From CAWDLX01 sp963753485 (GTDB lineage: Bacteria; Actinomycetota; Actinomycetes; Mycobacteriales; Micromonosporaceae): a DNA stretch of 64,000 bases. Shown here piece after piece: positions 35,184-44,015 of the stretch; within the stretch, counting starts at the first letter, position 1, and each line of letters starts with the position of its first letter. The translations under genes were made by a program, and so were the position numbers. The notes under the pieces were generated by a model, which worked only from the letters and a program-made list of their open reading frames with translations, ran no database searches and had not been told where the DNA came from. The stretch covers positions 1 through 64,000 of the forward strand of contig CAVWCL010000019.1 of NCBI GenBank assembly GCA_963753485.1. Reading direction: 5' to 3'.

Positions 35184-36760
35184 TGCGTACCGCGCGCGGC
35201 TTCTGGCGCTGGCTCACCAGCATGCGCACCGCCCTGATCCTGCTGCTGCTGCTGGCGATCGCCGCGGTGCCCGGCTCATTGCTGCCGCAGAAGAGCGTCA
35301 ACATCGAGCGGGTCGCCAGCTTCGTCGCGGCCCATCCCAGCAGCGGGGGATGGCTGGATCGGCTGTGGTTCTTCGAGGTCTACTCCTCCCCCTGGTTCGC
35401 CGCCATCTACCTGCTGCTCTTTGTCTCGCTGGTGGGCTGCTTCGTCCCTCGCCTGCGCCACCACCTGGCCAACCTGGTGGCCCGGCCGCCCGACGCGCCG
35501 GCCCGCCTCGACCGCCTGCCGCGCTCGGTGACCGGGTTCGACGCCGCCGAGCCGCCCGGCGAGGTGGCCGACGGCCTGGCCACCGGGCTGCGGCGGCAAC
35601 GCTGGCGGACCGCCATGCGCGCGCACTCCGACGGCTCGGTCACGGTCGCGGCCGAGAAGGGCTACGTCAAGGAGAGCGGCAACCTGCTCTTCCATCTCGC
35701 CCTGCTTGCCCTGCTGACCGGGGTGGCGGTGGGGTCCTGGTACGGCTGGCACGGCAACCGGCTCGTGGTGGCCGGCGACGAGTACGGCTTCTGCGACACC
35801 CTGCAGCAGTACGACGAGGTGAGCCTCGGGGCCCGCACCGGCGGGGCCGACCTGCCGCCGTTCTGCCTCACCCTCGACCAGTTCCAGGCGAACTACCTCG
35901 ACGACGGCCAGCCGGTGCAGTATGCGGCGCACGTCTCCTATGTGGATAGTCCAGCCGGCCGCCCCCAGTCGTGGCAGCTGGAGGTCAACGACCCGCTGCG
36001 GCTGCCGGGCGCGAGCGTCTACCTGCTCGGGCACGGGTACGCGCCGGTGTTGCGCTACACCGACCGGTACGGCGTGACCCAGACCGCGGTGGTGCCGTTC
36101 CTGCCCGACGACGAGATGCTCACCAGTAGCGGGGTGGCCAAGTTCCCGGACGTCAACATCGATCCGGCCAAGCCGCGCGAGCGCGCCGCGCAGGTCGGCT
36201 TCGCCGGCGTCTACCTGCCCACCATGGGCGGGAAGGCCGACGGCTCCCTCTCCATCTTCCCGGCCGAACGCAACCCGCGCCTGCAGCTCATCGCGTACCA
36301 GGGAAACCTGGGCCTGGGCAGCGGTGAGACCCAGTCGGTCTACCAGCTCGACCAGCGCCAGATCGACAACGGTCAGCTCAAGCAGGTGGCGGCGAGCCCG
36401 GCGATGCGTCCGGGCGACTCGCTCGTGCTGCCCGACGGCTCGCGGGTGGAGTTCCTCGGCACCCGAGCGTGGATCACGGTGTCGGTGCGCCACGACCCCG
36501 GCCAACCGGTGGTGCTGGCCGGGGCCGCCGCGTTGCTGATCGGGCTGCTGATCTCGGTCGGCGGCAAGCGCCGCCGGATCTGGGCGCGGGTCATGCCGGC
36601 GGCCGGCGGGCGTAGCCTGATCTCGCTCGGCGGGCTCGCCCGCGCCGAGACCCCGGCCTTCGCCGACGAGTTCGCCCGGGTGGTCGTGCTCGCCGCTGAG
36701 CTCGCGGACCGGGTGCCCGACGACGGGCGGCCGGCGGTGCTCGCCGAGAAGAGCCATTGA
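35183..36760 (+). CDS. resB: Cytochrome c biogenesis protein ResB
   Basis: A 525-residue protein of the Ccs1/ResB family, which with CcsA forms the System II haem ligase. Helices: LTSMRTALILLLLLAIAAVP, FAAIYLLLFVSLVGCFVPRL, LLFHLALLALLTGVAVGSWY and, after a large extracellular region, VVLAGAAALLIGLLISVGGK. Between helices 3 and 4 is the external domain (GFCDTLQQYDEVSLGARTG to SVYQLDQRQIDNG). The VGCFVPRL and KGYVKESGNLLFH motifs are typical. It overlaps ccdA by three bases and is followed by ccsA after 14 bases. Confidence 0.92.
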   Translation: MRTARGFWRWLTSMRTALILLLLLAIAAVPGSLLPQKSVNIERVASFVAAHPSSGGWLDRLWFFEVYSSPWFAAIYLLLFVSLVGCFVPRLRHHLANLVARPPDAPARLDRLPRSVTGFDAAEPPGEVADGLATGLRRQRWRTAMRAHSDGSVTVAAEKGYVKESGNLLFHLALLALLTGVAVGSWYGWHGNRLVVAGDEYGFCDTLQQYDEVSLGARTGGADLPPFCLTLDQFQANYLDDGQPVQYAAHVSYVDSPAGRPQSWQLEVNDPLRLPGASVYLLGHGYAPVLRYTDRYGVTQTAVVPFLPDDEMLTSSGVAKFPDVNIDPAKPRERAAQVGFAGVYLPTMGGKADGSLSIFPAERNPRLQLIAYQGNLGLGSGETQSVYQLDQRQIDNGQLKQVAASPAMRPGDSLVLPDGSRVEFLGTRAWITVSVRHDPGQPVVLAGAAALLIGLLISVGGKRRRIWARVMPAAGGRSLISLGGLARAETPAFADEFARVVVLAAELADRVPDDGRPAVLAEKSH

Positions 36761-36774
36761 CCGGAGGGGAGTTC

Positions 36775-37767
36775 ATGGCCGAGCTGTCGAACCAGCTACT
36801 GCCGGTGGCGGTGCTGGCCTACCTGGCCGCGATGGTGTGCCACCTCGCGGAGTACTCGTTCGGGCGCCAGGGCGCGGTCGCCCGGACCGCCGCCCGGGTC
36901 GACCGGGAGCGGGAGCTGGTCATCGCCGGTGGTTTAGCCGTCATCGGGCCCAGCTCCTCGCCGGTCTCTCCGGCGCCGACCGCCGGCCCGCGGCCAGCGC
37001 CCGGGCGGGCGGAGATCTTCGGTCGGCTGGCGGTCGCGATCACCGTGGTCGCGGCCGCCACCCACGCCGGTGTGCTGGTGACCCGGGGCCTGGCCGCCGG
37101 CCGGGTGCCCTGGGGCAACATGTACGAGTTCGTGGTCGCGCTGAGCCTCGTCGGTGCGCTGACCTGGCTGTTCCTGCTCGTACGCCGGCCGGCCCTGCGC
37201 CTGATCGGACTCTTCGTCACCGCGGCGTTGGTCCTCATTCTGGGCTTCGCCGGCATGGTGCTCTATACGAAGGCAGCCCCGCTGGTGCCGGCGCTCAACT
37301 CGTACTGGCTGAAGATCCACGTCAGCGCGGCCGCGCTCGCCTCGGGGCTGTTGCTGGTCGCGTTCGTGCCGGCGGCGCTGTTCCTGGTCCGCTCCGGTTG
37401 GGACGAGGGCAAGCGGAGCTTCCCGTACACCATCGGGCGTCGCCTGCCGGCCGCCGACGTGCTGGAGCGGCTGACCTTCCGGCTGCACACGTTTGCGTTC
37501 CCGATCTGGACCTTCGCCATCATCTGCGGGGCGATCTGGGCCGAGTCCGCCTGGGGTCGCTACTGGGGCTGGGACCCCAAGGAGGTGTGGTCGTTCATCT
37601 CCTGGGTGGCCTACGCCGCGTACCTGCACGCCCGGGCGACGCCGAGCATGAAGCGCACCAGCGCCACCTGGTTCGCGGTGGCGGCCTGGGTGACGATGCT
37701 GGTGAACCTGTACGTCATCAACTTCGTCGCGGTGGGCCTGCACACCTACGCCCACGTCGGGAGCTGA
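36775..37767 (+). CDS. ccsA: Cytochrome c biogenesis protein CcsA/CcsB
   Basis: A 330-residue, eight-helix haem handling protein. The tryptophan-rich WWD signature, which binds haem on the outer face, is WGRYWGWDPKEVWSFISWVA near residue 265; flanking histidines are in KIHVSAAALASG, RLHTFAFPIW and VGLHTYAHVG. Start ATG 36775 was chosen for the site CCGGAGGGG 5 bases upstream, 14 bases after the end of resB. It completes the set resA-ccdA-resB-ccsA, so c-type cytochromes for the respiratory bc1 complex are matured by this locus. In the literature the actinobacterial protein is named CcsA or CcsB. Confidence 0.93.
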   Translation: MAELSNQLLPVAVLAYLAAMVCHLAEYSFGRQGAVARTAARVDRERELVIAGGLAVIGPSSSPVSPAPTAGPRPAPGRAEIFGRLAVAITVVAAATHAGVLVTRGLAAGRVPWGNMYEFVVALSLVGALTWLFLLVRRPALRLIGLFVTAALVLILGFAGMVLYTKAAPLVPALNSYWLKIHVSAAALASGLLLVAFVPAALFLVRSGWDEGKRSFPYTIGRRLPAADVLERLTFRLHTFAFPIWTFAIICGAIWAESAWGRYWGWDPKEVWSFISWVAYAAYLHARATPSMKRTSATWFAVAAWVTMLVNLYVINFVAVGLHTYAHVGS

Positions 37768-37899
37768 CCGCCGCCATCCACGCGTACGGATGGAGCCGGT
37801 CGTTGCCGGTCGGCTACCATACGTTGTCGAACGCGGGCCGGTCGTCCCCGCCGCTCCGCCTGATCACAGTCGCTCGACAGATTTCGGAGTCGCGCCGCG

Positions 37900-39888
37900 A
37901 TGGCCACGATCGATGTGTCGCCCGGGCCGGGCCACCGCCGCAGGGGGCCGCGCCACGCGGCCCGCGACGATGACGAGGAGCTGCCGCGCCAGCGGCGCGC
38001 GCCGTCGCCGGTGGAAACCCCGCCCGCCCATATCGGTCGGCCACCGAGACCTGACGGGCCGTGGTGGCGCGACAGCCGGGTCGTCGCGGTGCTCACCTGG
38101 CTCGCCGGGGCGGCGATCGCGGTCATGGTGGTACGCGTCGCGAAGGCGGATCCGGTCGCGGCCCGGGGCGCGCTGCTGCCGGTCACGCTCGGCGCGCTGG
38201 CCTTCGTCGCGATCCTGGTCTACCTGTTGCGGCGCGGCGCCCGCTTCGCCGAGTCGGCCTTCGGCGTGCTCGTCGGGGGGTACGCGGCCTGGGTCGCGTT
38301 GGTCACCAAGGCCGCGCTTCACGGCACCCGGATGGGGTACGGCGGCCTGCACGACGGGGCCGGTCGGCTCGCGGCCGCCGCCACCCGGTACACCTCCTCC
38401 TGGGGATCCGCCGACGCCTACCTGCCGAACCTGCCGGCGGCCGACCCGCCGCTGTATCCGTGGCTGACCGGCCGGGTCGCCCACGTCATCGGGGTGCCCG
38501 CCTGGCAGCTGCAGCAGAACGCTGAGGTGCTCTGGCTCTCCGGCGTGGTCGTGATCGCGTTCATCCTGTGGCGGCGGCTGGTCTCCGCCCCGGTGGCCGC
38601 CGTCGTCGCTCTGCTCGCGTTCGTCGCCGGCAGCTCGCCGGTCAGCCCGCACGCGGCGCTGGCCCTGGCGGCGGCGGTCCCGTGGGCGCTGGCCACCTTC
38701 GGCGACCCACCCCGGGGGCGGCTGCACTGGCTGCCCGGCGGGCTCGTCGGTGGTCTGATCATGCTCACCTACCCGGCCCACCTGGCCCCGCTGTTGCCCG
38801 GCATCGTCCTGATCGCGTGGTGGAGCTGGCGGTCCACCACCGACCGCCGGGCCTACCTCGCTCACGTGGCCGGCGTGGTCGTCACCGCCCTCGCGCTCGC
38901 GTCGTGGTACCTGGTGCCATACCTGCTCGCCGTCGTCGGCGCCGGGCTGCCAGCCGGCACCGTGCTGGACCAGCCGGCGCCACCGGGCGACCCGCCGCTG
39001 CCGTTCCTGGAGCTGTCGCCGATCGGTGTGCTGCAGCTGGTGGGAGTCGTCGGCCTGGTGCTCGGCGCCGGCCGGTCGTGGTGGGCCCGAGCCTTCGCCG
39101 CCCTGGCGGCCGGTGTCTACGTGTGGTACCTGCTGGCGTTGCTGCGGTTCGTGCTCACCGGTCAAGCCAGCCTGGGCGACGACGTGTCCGGCGTGCTCAC
39201 CGCCGTCCTGGTCGCGGCCGGTGTCTTCACAGTTGTCGATGCCTTCGGCCTGCTCGCGCGGAACCGGCTCCTCGCGGCGGGCCGGCGGGTGGCCGCGGTG
39301 CTCGCGGTCGCCCTGCTGGTGTGGACCTCGGTCGGCCTATGGCGGGCGTGGATGCCTACGCCGGTTGCCGGGCCGAATCCCCGGGTCGCGCCGGCTGCGG
39401 CCCGGCCGGCCGATCTCGCGCAGGCGGAGCCGTTGCCCGACCTGACCCGGTCCCGGTTCGCGCCAACCGTCGCGGATCCCGACGCGGTGCCGATCACCCG
39501 GATCCAGCAGGAGGTCAGCGGCCGGCGGGGCCAGGCGTTCGTACCGGTATGCCTCAGCGCGGACGAGCGGCTCTTCGCCGTGCTGCCGTGGTACCGGTAC
39601 CTGGCGATCGACGCCACCACCGCCTCCCCCTTGTCCCGGTCGCCGGAGCGCACCGGCGAGGTGTTGCGCCTGGCCGCGGAGAAGGATCCGGCGCGCTTCG
39701 CCGACCTCGCGGCCGGCACCGCCTTCGGGCCGATCGACGTCTTCGTGTTGCGTCGCGGCTCCGCCGCGCGCGCCAACGATCTGCGGTGGCGGCCGGACGT
39801 GGTCTTCTCGGCCGCCCAGTTCACGCCCAAGCTCTTCGACCGGGTCGATCTGGACAACGGCTACGTCCTGTTCGTCCGCCGGGCCTGA
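37900..39888 (+). CDS. aftA: AftA-like galactan arabinofuranosyltransferase
   Basis: A 662-residue membrane glycosyltransferase with about 10-12 helices and a soluble C-terminal domain, matching AftA (GT85), which adds the first arabinofuranose to cell-wall galactan using decaprenyl-phosphoarabinose. The extracytoplasmic loop after helix 3 has the conserved pattern TSSWGSADAYLPNLPAADPP followed by LYPWLTGRVAHVIGVPAWQL, like the corresponding AftA region in mycobacteria. The C-terminal part ends FGPIDVFVLRRGSA and NGYVLFVRR. The first 50 residues are basic and Pro-rich. It stands alone, 130 bases after ccsA and 54 before the UbiD gene. AftA is my best name, but a related arabinosyltransferase is possible. 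Confidence 0.7.
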   Translation: MATIDVSPGPGHRRRGPRHAARDDDEELPRQRRAPSPVETPPAHIGRPPRPDGPWWRDSRVVAVLTWLAGAAIAVMVVRVAKADPVAARGALLPVTLGALAFVAILVYLLRRGARFAESAFGVLVGGYAAWVALVTKAALHGTRMGYGGLHDGAGRLAAAATRYTSSWGSADAYLPNLPAADPPLYPWLTGRVAHVIGVPAWQLQQNAEVLWLSGVVVIAFILWRRLVSAPVAAVVALLAFVAGSSPVSPHAALALAAAVPWALATFGDPPRGRLHWLPGGLVGGLIMLTYPAHLAPLLPGIVLIAWWSWRSTTDRRAYLAHVAGVVVTALALASWYLVPYLLAVVGAGLPAGTVLDQPAPPGDPPLPFLELSPIGVLQLVGVVGLVLGAGRSWWARAFAALAAGVYVWYLLALLRFVLTGQASLGDDVSGVLTAVLVAAGVFTVVDAFGLLARNRLLAAGRRVAAVLAVALLVWTSVGLWRAWMPTPVAGPNPRVAPAAARPADLAQAEPLPDLTRSRFAPTVADPDAVPITRIQQEVSGRRGQAFVPVCLSADERLFAVLPWYRYLAIDATTASPLSRSPERTGEVLRLAAEKDPARFADLAAGTAFGPIDVFVLRRGSAARANDLRWRPDVVFSAAQFTPKLFDRVDLDNGYVLFVRRA

Positions 39889-39942
39889 GCACCCGCCGGG
39901 CCGGCGGGGTGGCGGTGGTGGCGATGGGACAGACTGGTCGGC

Positions 39943-41409
39943 ATGGCCTCGCCGCGGTTCCCGTACGCCGACGTGCGGGAGTTCCTGGCCGCCCTCGAGC
40001 ACGCCGGCGAACTCCACCGGGTCCGGGTACCGGTCGATCCGACCCTGGAGATAAGCGAGATCGTGACCCGCACCGTGCGCGCCCACGGTCCGGCGCTGCT
40101 CTTCGAGCACCCGACCCGGGGCGAGATGCCGGCGGTGGTCAACCTCTTCGGCACCCGCCGCCGGATGGCGATGGCGCTCGGTGTCGCCGACGTCGACGAG
40201 ATCGGCGCCCGCATCGGCGAGCTGGTCAAGCCGGAGCTGCCGGTGGGACTCGCCGGCATCTGGGAAGGACTGGGCAAACTTCGGCAGCTGAGCACGGTGC
40301 CGCCCAAGCGGGTGCGGTCGGCCCCATGCCAGGAGATTGTCTACAAGGGAACAGACGTCGATCTCGACCGCCTGCCGGGCCTGCAGACCTGGCCCGGCGA
40401 CGGCGGCGTGTTCCACAATTTCGGCCTCACCCACACCCGCCACCCGGTGACCGGCAAGCGGAACCTGGGCCTGTACCGGCTGCAGCAGCACTCCAGCACC
40501 ACCCTTGGTATGCACTGGCAGATCCACAAGGACTCGACCGCCCACCATGCGGTCGCCGAGCGCCGGGGCGAGCGGCTGCCGGTCGCGGTCGCGATCGGGT
40601 GCGACCCGGTGGTCTCCTACGCCGCCTCGGCGCCGCTCCCCGGTGACCTGGACGAGTACCTCTTCGCGGGTTTCCTGCGTGGCGATCGGGTTGAGTTGGT
40701 CGATTGCCTCACCGTGCCGCTGCGCGTGCCGGCGACCGCACAGATCGTGCTCGAGGGGTACGTCGAGCCGGGTGAGCGGGAGCCCGAGGGCCCCTTCGGC
40801 GACCACACCGGCTTCTACACGCCGGTGGAGCCGTTCCCCGTGCTGCACGTGCAGTGCATGACCACGCAGCGCGAACCGGTATACCACTCGATCATCACCT
40901 CCAAGCCGCCGCAGGAGGACGGCCCGATCGGGCATGCGACCGAACGCATCTTCCTGCCGCTGATCCGCCTGCTGGTGCCGGACATCGTGGACATGTCGCT
41001 GCCGGAGCCGGGGGTCTTCCACAACTGCCTGATTGTCTCGATCGACAAGCGGTACCCCAAGCACGCGCAGAAGGTGATGCACGCGATCTGGGGCGCGCAC
41101 CTGCTCGCGTTGACCAAGCTGATCGTGGTGGTGGACGCCGACTGCGATCCCGCCGACCACCACGAGGTCGCGTTCCGGGCGTTCGGCAATGTGGACTACG
41201 CGCACGACCTGGTGCTCACCGAGGGCCCGGTCGACCACCTCGACCACGCGTCCTACCAGCAGTTCTGGGGCGGCAAGGCGGGCATCGACGCCACCCGCAA
41301 GCTGCCGACCGAGGGCTACACCCGCGGTTGGCCGGAGCCGGCCGTGATGTCCGCCGACGTCGCCGCGACAGTGGACCGTCGCTGGAAGGAGTACGGGCTG
41401 CATGGCTGA
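39943..41409 (+). CDS. mqnL: UbiD-family decarboxylase of menaquinone synthesis (MqnL)
   Basis: A 488-residue UbiD-type decarboxylase using prenylated FMN. In organisms with the futalosine route it removes the carboxyl group from prenylated dihydroxy-naphthoate. The family E-x-x-R-x-E region is REPEGPFGDHTGFYTPVEPF; the N-terminal PALLFEHPTRGEMPAVVNLF and LPGLQTWPGDGGVFHNFGLT are strongly conserved, as is KLIVVVDADCDPADHHEVAF. It overlaps mqnP by 8 bases, and ubiX follows, so decarboxylase, prenyltransferase and the cofactor-making flavin prenyltransferase are together. MqnA and MqnE of the same route are further right. Confidence 0.9.
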   Translation: MASPRFPYADVREFLAALEHAGELHRVRVPVDPTLEISEIVTRTVRAHGPALLFEHPTRGEMPAVVNLFGTRRRMAMALGVADVDEIGARIGELVKPELPVGLAGIWEGLGKLRQLSTVPPKRVRSAPCQEIVYKGTDVDLDRLPGLQTWPGDGGVFHNFGLTHTRHPVTGKRNLGLYRLQQHSSTTLGMHWQIHKDSTAHHAVAERRGERLPVAVAIGCDPVVSYAASAPLPGDLDEYLFAGFLRGDRVELVDCLTVPLRVPATAQIVLEGYVEPGEREPEGPFGDHTGFYTPVEPFPVLHVQCMTTQREPVYHSIITSKPPQEDGPIGHATERIFLPLIRLLVPDIVDMSLPEPGVFHNCLIVSIDKRYPKHAQKVMHAIWGAHLLALTKLIVVVDADCDPADHHEVAFRAFGNVDYAHDLVLTEGPVDHLDHASYQQFWGGKAGIDATRKLPTEGYTRGWPEPAVMSADVAATVDRRWKEYGLHG

Positions 41410-42340
41410 ACCGGCATCCGTCGCCCCCGGGTTGACCGGCGCCGCCCGGCCGGAATCCGGCCCGCGACGAGCGCGCGCCTTCCTGCGGCTGGTCGCCATC
41501 GAACACTCGGTCTTCGCGCTGCCATTCGCGTACCTGGCCGCATTGACCGCGATGGCCCGCTACGGCGGCCGCATTGCCTGGTGGGACCTGGCGTTCATCA
41601 CCGTCGCGATGGTCGGCGCCCGCACCTTCGCGATGGCCGCCAACCGGATCATTGATCGACACATCGACGCGCGTAATCCGCGCACCGCCGCCCGTGAGCT
41701 GGTCACCGGTGCGCTGACGCTGCGCAGTGCCTGGACCGGCGCCGTGGTCGCGCTCGCCGTCTTCCTGGTCGCCGCGGCGGCGCTGAACCCGCTCTGCCTC
41801 GTGCTCGCCCCGCTCGCGTTGGTGGCCCTGGTCGTCTACCCCTACGGCAAGCGGTTCACCACCTGGCCGCACGCCCTGCTCGCGGTGGCGCAACTGATCG
41901 GCCCGGTCGGGGCGTGGCTCGCGGTGCGGGGGACCTTCGCCGGCTCGGGTCCGGCCTGGGTGCTCGGCGTCGCGGTCGGGCTCTGGATCGGCGGCTTCGA
42001 TCTCATCTATGCGTGTCAGGACGCCGAGGTCGACCGGCAGATCGGGGTGCGCAGCGTGCCGGCCCGTTACGGGGTGGCGGCCGCCCTGCGGCTCTCGGCC
42101 GCGGTGCACGTGGTGACGTTCGGGTTGTTCGTGTGGTTCGGCGCGCTGGTGGGACTGGGCTGGCTGTGGTGGATCGGGCTGGCGTTGGCCGCGGTCGCAT
42201 TCGCCTACGAGCACGCGATCGTGAAGCCGACCGACCTGTCCCGGGTCAACCGGGCGTTCTTCACTGCCAACGGCTTCGTCGGCATCGTGCTCTTCGTGTT
42301 CGCCCTGGCCGATCTGGTGCTGCGCCTGGGCCTGGGCTGA
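41402..42340 (+). CDS. mqnP: UbiA-type prenyltransferase of menaquinone synthesis (MqnP)
   Basis: A 312-residue integral membrane prenyltransferase with about eight helices. The first Asp-rich motif is MAANRIIDRHIDARNPRTAA (like N-x-x-x-D-x-x-x-D), the second is DLIYACQDAEVDRQIGVRSV; both bind the Mg-diphosphate of the polyprenyl donor. Its closest named group is MqnP, which adds the isoprenoid chain to 1,4-dihydroxy-6-naphthoate. It starts inside the end of the UbiD-family gene, and ubiX follows after 18 bases. The first 20 residues are disordered and may be poorly conserved. Confidence 0.9.
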   Translation: MAEPASVAPGLTGAARPESGPRRARAFLRLVAIEHSVFALPFAYLAALTAMARYGGRIAWWDLAFITVAMVGARTFAMAANRIIDRHIDARNPRTAARELVTGALTLRSAWTGAVVALAVFLVAAAALNPLCLVLAPLALVALVVYPYGKRFTTWPHALLAVAQLIGPVGAWLAVRGTFAGSGPAWVLGVAVGLWIGGFDLIYACQDAEVDRQIGVRSVPARYGVAAALRLSAAVHVVTFGLFVWFGALVGLGWLWWIGLALAAVAFAYEHAIVKPTDLSRVNRAFFTANGFVGIVLFVFALADLVLRLGLG

Positions 42341-42358
42341 GCCGGGTACGGTCGGGAC

Positions 42359-43021
42359 ATGCGTGCGCCGTGGGTGGTGGGGGTCTCCGGGGCCTCCGGC
42401 ACGCCGTATGCGGCCGCAGTGCTACGCGGGCTGCTCGCCGCTGGTGAGGCCGTCGACCTCGTGGTCTCCCGATCCGCCCGGCTGACCATCCTGGAGGAGA
42501 CCGGCCACCCGTTCCGGGACGCCCACTGGAAGGACGACCTCGCCGCGTGGCTCGGCCCGGTGACCGAGCTGGACCCGGCCGACCGGACCCCTGACCTGGC
42601 CACGGCAGACCTGGTCTACTGGCCAGCCGGCGACCTGGGGGCCGGGCCGAGCTCGGGTTCGTACCGCTCATCGGGGATGGTGGTGGTGCCGGCCAGCACC
42701 GCTGCCTGCGCCGGCATCGCGATCGGTCTCTCCAAGGATCTGCTGCAGCGCGCGGCGGAGGTGGCGCTCAAGGAGCGCCGCCGGGTCGTGGTCGTGCCGC
42801 GCGAAACCCCGGTCACCCGCAGCCATCTGGAGCACCTGCTGGCCCTGCATGACGCCGGCGCGATCGTGCTGCCGGCCAGCCCGGGTTTCTACGCCGCCGG
42901 CGCGGCCGCCAGCGCCGAGCAGCTCGTCGACTTCGTCGCCGGCAAGGTGCTCGACGCATTGGGGGTGGCGCACACCTTGTTCAGCCGGTGGGCCGGCGGC
43001 CATGGCCGCCCCCGATCCTGA
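42359..43021 (+). CDS. ubiX: Flavin prenyltransferase UbiX
   Basis: A 220-residue flavoprotein that joins a dimethylallyl group to FMN, giving the cofactor needed by the UbiD-family decarboxylase two genes upstream. FMN-binding parts are GVSGASGTPYAAAVLRGL, the SGSYRSSGMVVVPASTAACA segment with the family serine, and the C-terminal RETPVTRSHLEHLLALHDAG followed by ASPGFYA. It begins 18 bases after mqnP and ends the operon; the BldC gene on the opposite strand follows. Confidence 0.93.
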   Translation: MRAPWVVGVSGASGTPYAAAVLRGLLAAGEAVDLVVSRSARLTILEETGHPFRDAHWKDDLAAWLGPVTELDPADRTPDLATADLVYWPAGDLGAGPSSGSYRSSGMVVVPASTAACAGIAIGLSKDLLQRAAEVALKERRRVVVVPRETPVTRSHLEHLLALHDAGAIVLPASPGFYAAGAAASAEQLVDFVAGKVLDALGVAHTLFSRWAGGHGRPRS

Positions 43022-43070
43022 CCTGATCCCGATTCCGGTCCCAGCCCGGCGCCGGGCGCTGAGTGTTGGG

Positions 43071-43283
43071 TCAGCGCCCGGCTACCTGCTCAGACGGCTC
43101 CGCCAGCCCTTCCTCTCCCTCGAGCAGCGCCCGTACCTCCGACTCGCGAAACCTGCGGTGGCCGCCCGGAGTCCGTATGCTGCTGATTCGTCCGGCCGCC
43201 GCCCAGCGCGTGACCGTTTTCGGGTCGACGCGAAACAGCGCCGCCACCTCGCCGGGCGTGAGCAGACGATCCCCAGTGTCCAC
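43071..43283 (-). CDS. bldC: BldC-like small MerR-type regulator
   Basis: A 70-residue DNA-binding protein made of one winged helix of the MerR kind: LLTPGEVAALFRVDPKTVTR, WAAAGRISSIRTPGGHRRFR, ESEVRALL. This is nearly identical to BldC of Streptomyces, which binds head-to-tail on direct repeats and holds back sporulation. The start is GTG 43283 with AAGGAGGGGG 2-3 bases upstream on the message. Upstream is a 26-bp dyad (43307-43332). It faces the end of ubiX and is divergent from the Lrp gene. Confidence 0.9.
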   Translation of the reverse strand: MDTGDRLLTPGEVAALFRVDPKTVTRWAAAGRISSIRTPGGHRRFRESEVRALLEGEEGLAEPSEQVAGR

Positions 43284-43306
43284 AGCCCCCTCCTTGCGTC
43301 GACGAG

Positions 43307-43332
43307 GGCACTACGCCGCACGGCGAAGTGCC
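43307..43332. promoter_or_regulatory. Dyad upstream of bldC
   Basis: GGCACTACGCCG (43307-43318) and CGGCGAAGTGCC (43321-43332) are inverted repeats with 11 of 12 pairs and a 2-base centre. It lies about 24 bases before the bldC start, so it could be an operator or a hairpin in the 5' leader. Confidence 0.4.
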
Positions 43333-43490
43333 TTCGGTATGACGTAAAGCCCATTACAGCATCGCGGGACCGCCATGTCCGACAAACGATGATTCAACGT
43401 TCATGGGCGGGTTCTGCGGGGAGAATGGCGGCGCCGATGATCGGCCCATCCGGCATGCTGACCAGAACGCGTACCTGGAGGGAAGCGCAC

Positions 43491-43943
43491 GTGGATGCCA
43501 CCGATCGCCGCATCGTCGGACTGCTGGCCGCCAACGGCCGGATCTCCTACGCCGAGCTGGCACGCCAGGTCGGGCTCTCCGGGCCGGCCACGCATGAGCG
43601 GGTGGCCAAGCTGGAGGCGACCGGGGTGATCAGAGCCTACCGGGCTCAGCTCGACCCGGAGTCGGTGGGGCTCGGCGTGACCGCGTTCATCGGTATCGTC
43701 CAGGCGCCCGACAGCGAGATCGACGACATCGTCGCCTGCGTCTCCCAGTTCCCCGAGGTCGACTCGTGCTACTTCCTCGCCGGCGCCGAGTCCTTCCTGC
43801 TCAAGGTCCGGGTGCCGGCGATCGCCGACCTGGAGCACCTGATCGTCCGGCTCAACCGGATCGCCGGGGTCGCGGCCACCCGCACCACGATCGCCTTGTC
43901 GACCAAGTGGGAGGCTCGACCACCGGCGCTCCCACCGTCCTGA
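43491..43943 (+). CDS. Lrp/AsnC family regulator
   Basis: A 150-residue transcription factor: HTH DATDRRIVGLLAANGRISYA, ELARQVGLSGPATHERVAKL, then the RAM ligand-binding domain (AFIGIVQAPDSEIDDIVACV, GAESFLLKVRVPAIADLEHL, TRTTIALSTKWEARP). GTG 43491 was chosen because CTGGAGGGAA lies 5 bases upstream. Members form octamers and sense amino acids. The target is not known; the menaquinone genes and an SDR/ketopantoate reductase pair flank it. Length is normal. Confidence 0.9.
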   Translation: MDATDRRIVGLLAANGRISYAELARQVGLSGPATHERVAKLEATGVIRAYRAQLDPESVGLGVTAFIGIVQAPDSEIDDIVACVSQFPEVDSCYFLAGAESFLLKVRVPAIADLEHLIVRLNRIAGVAATRTTIALSTKWEARPPALPPS

Positions 43944-44015
43944 CCGCGCCGACGCATTGATCGACGAGAGCCGAATGGGGTGTCGCCGGCGAGGTTCGGC
44001 GACCATAGTGATCCG

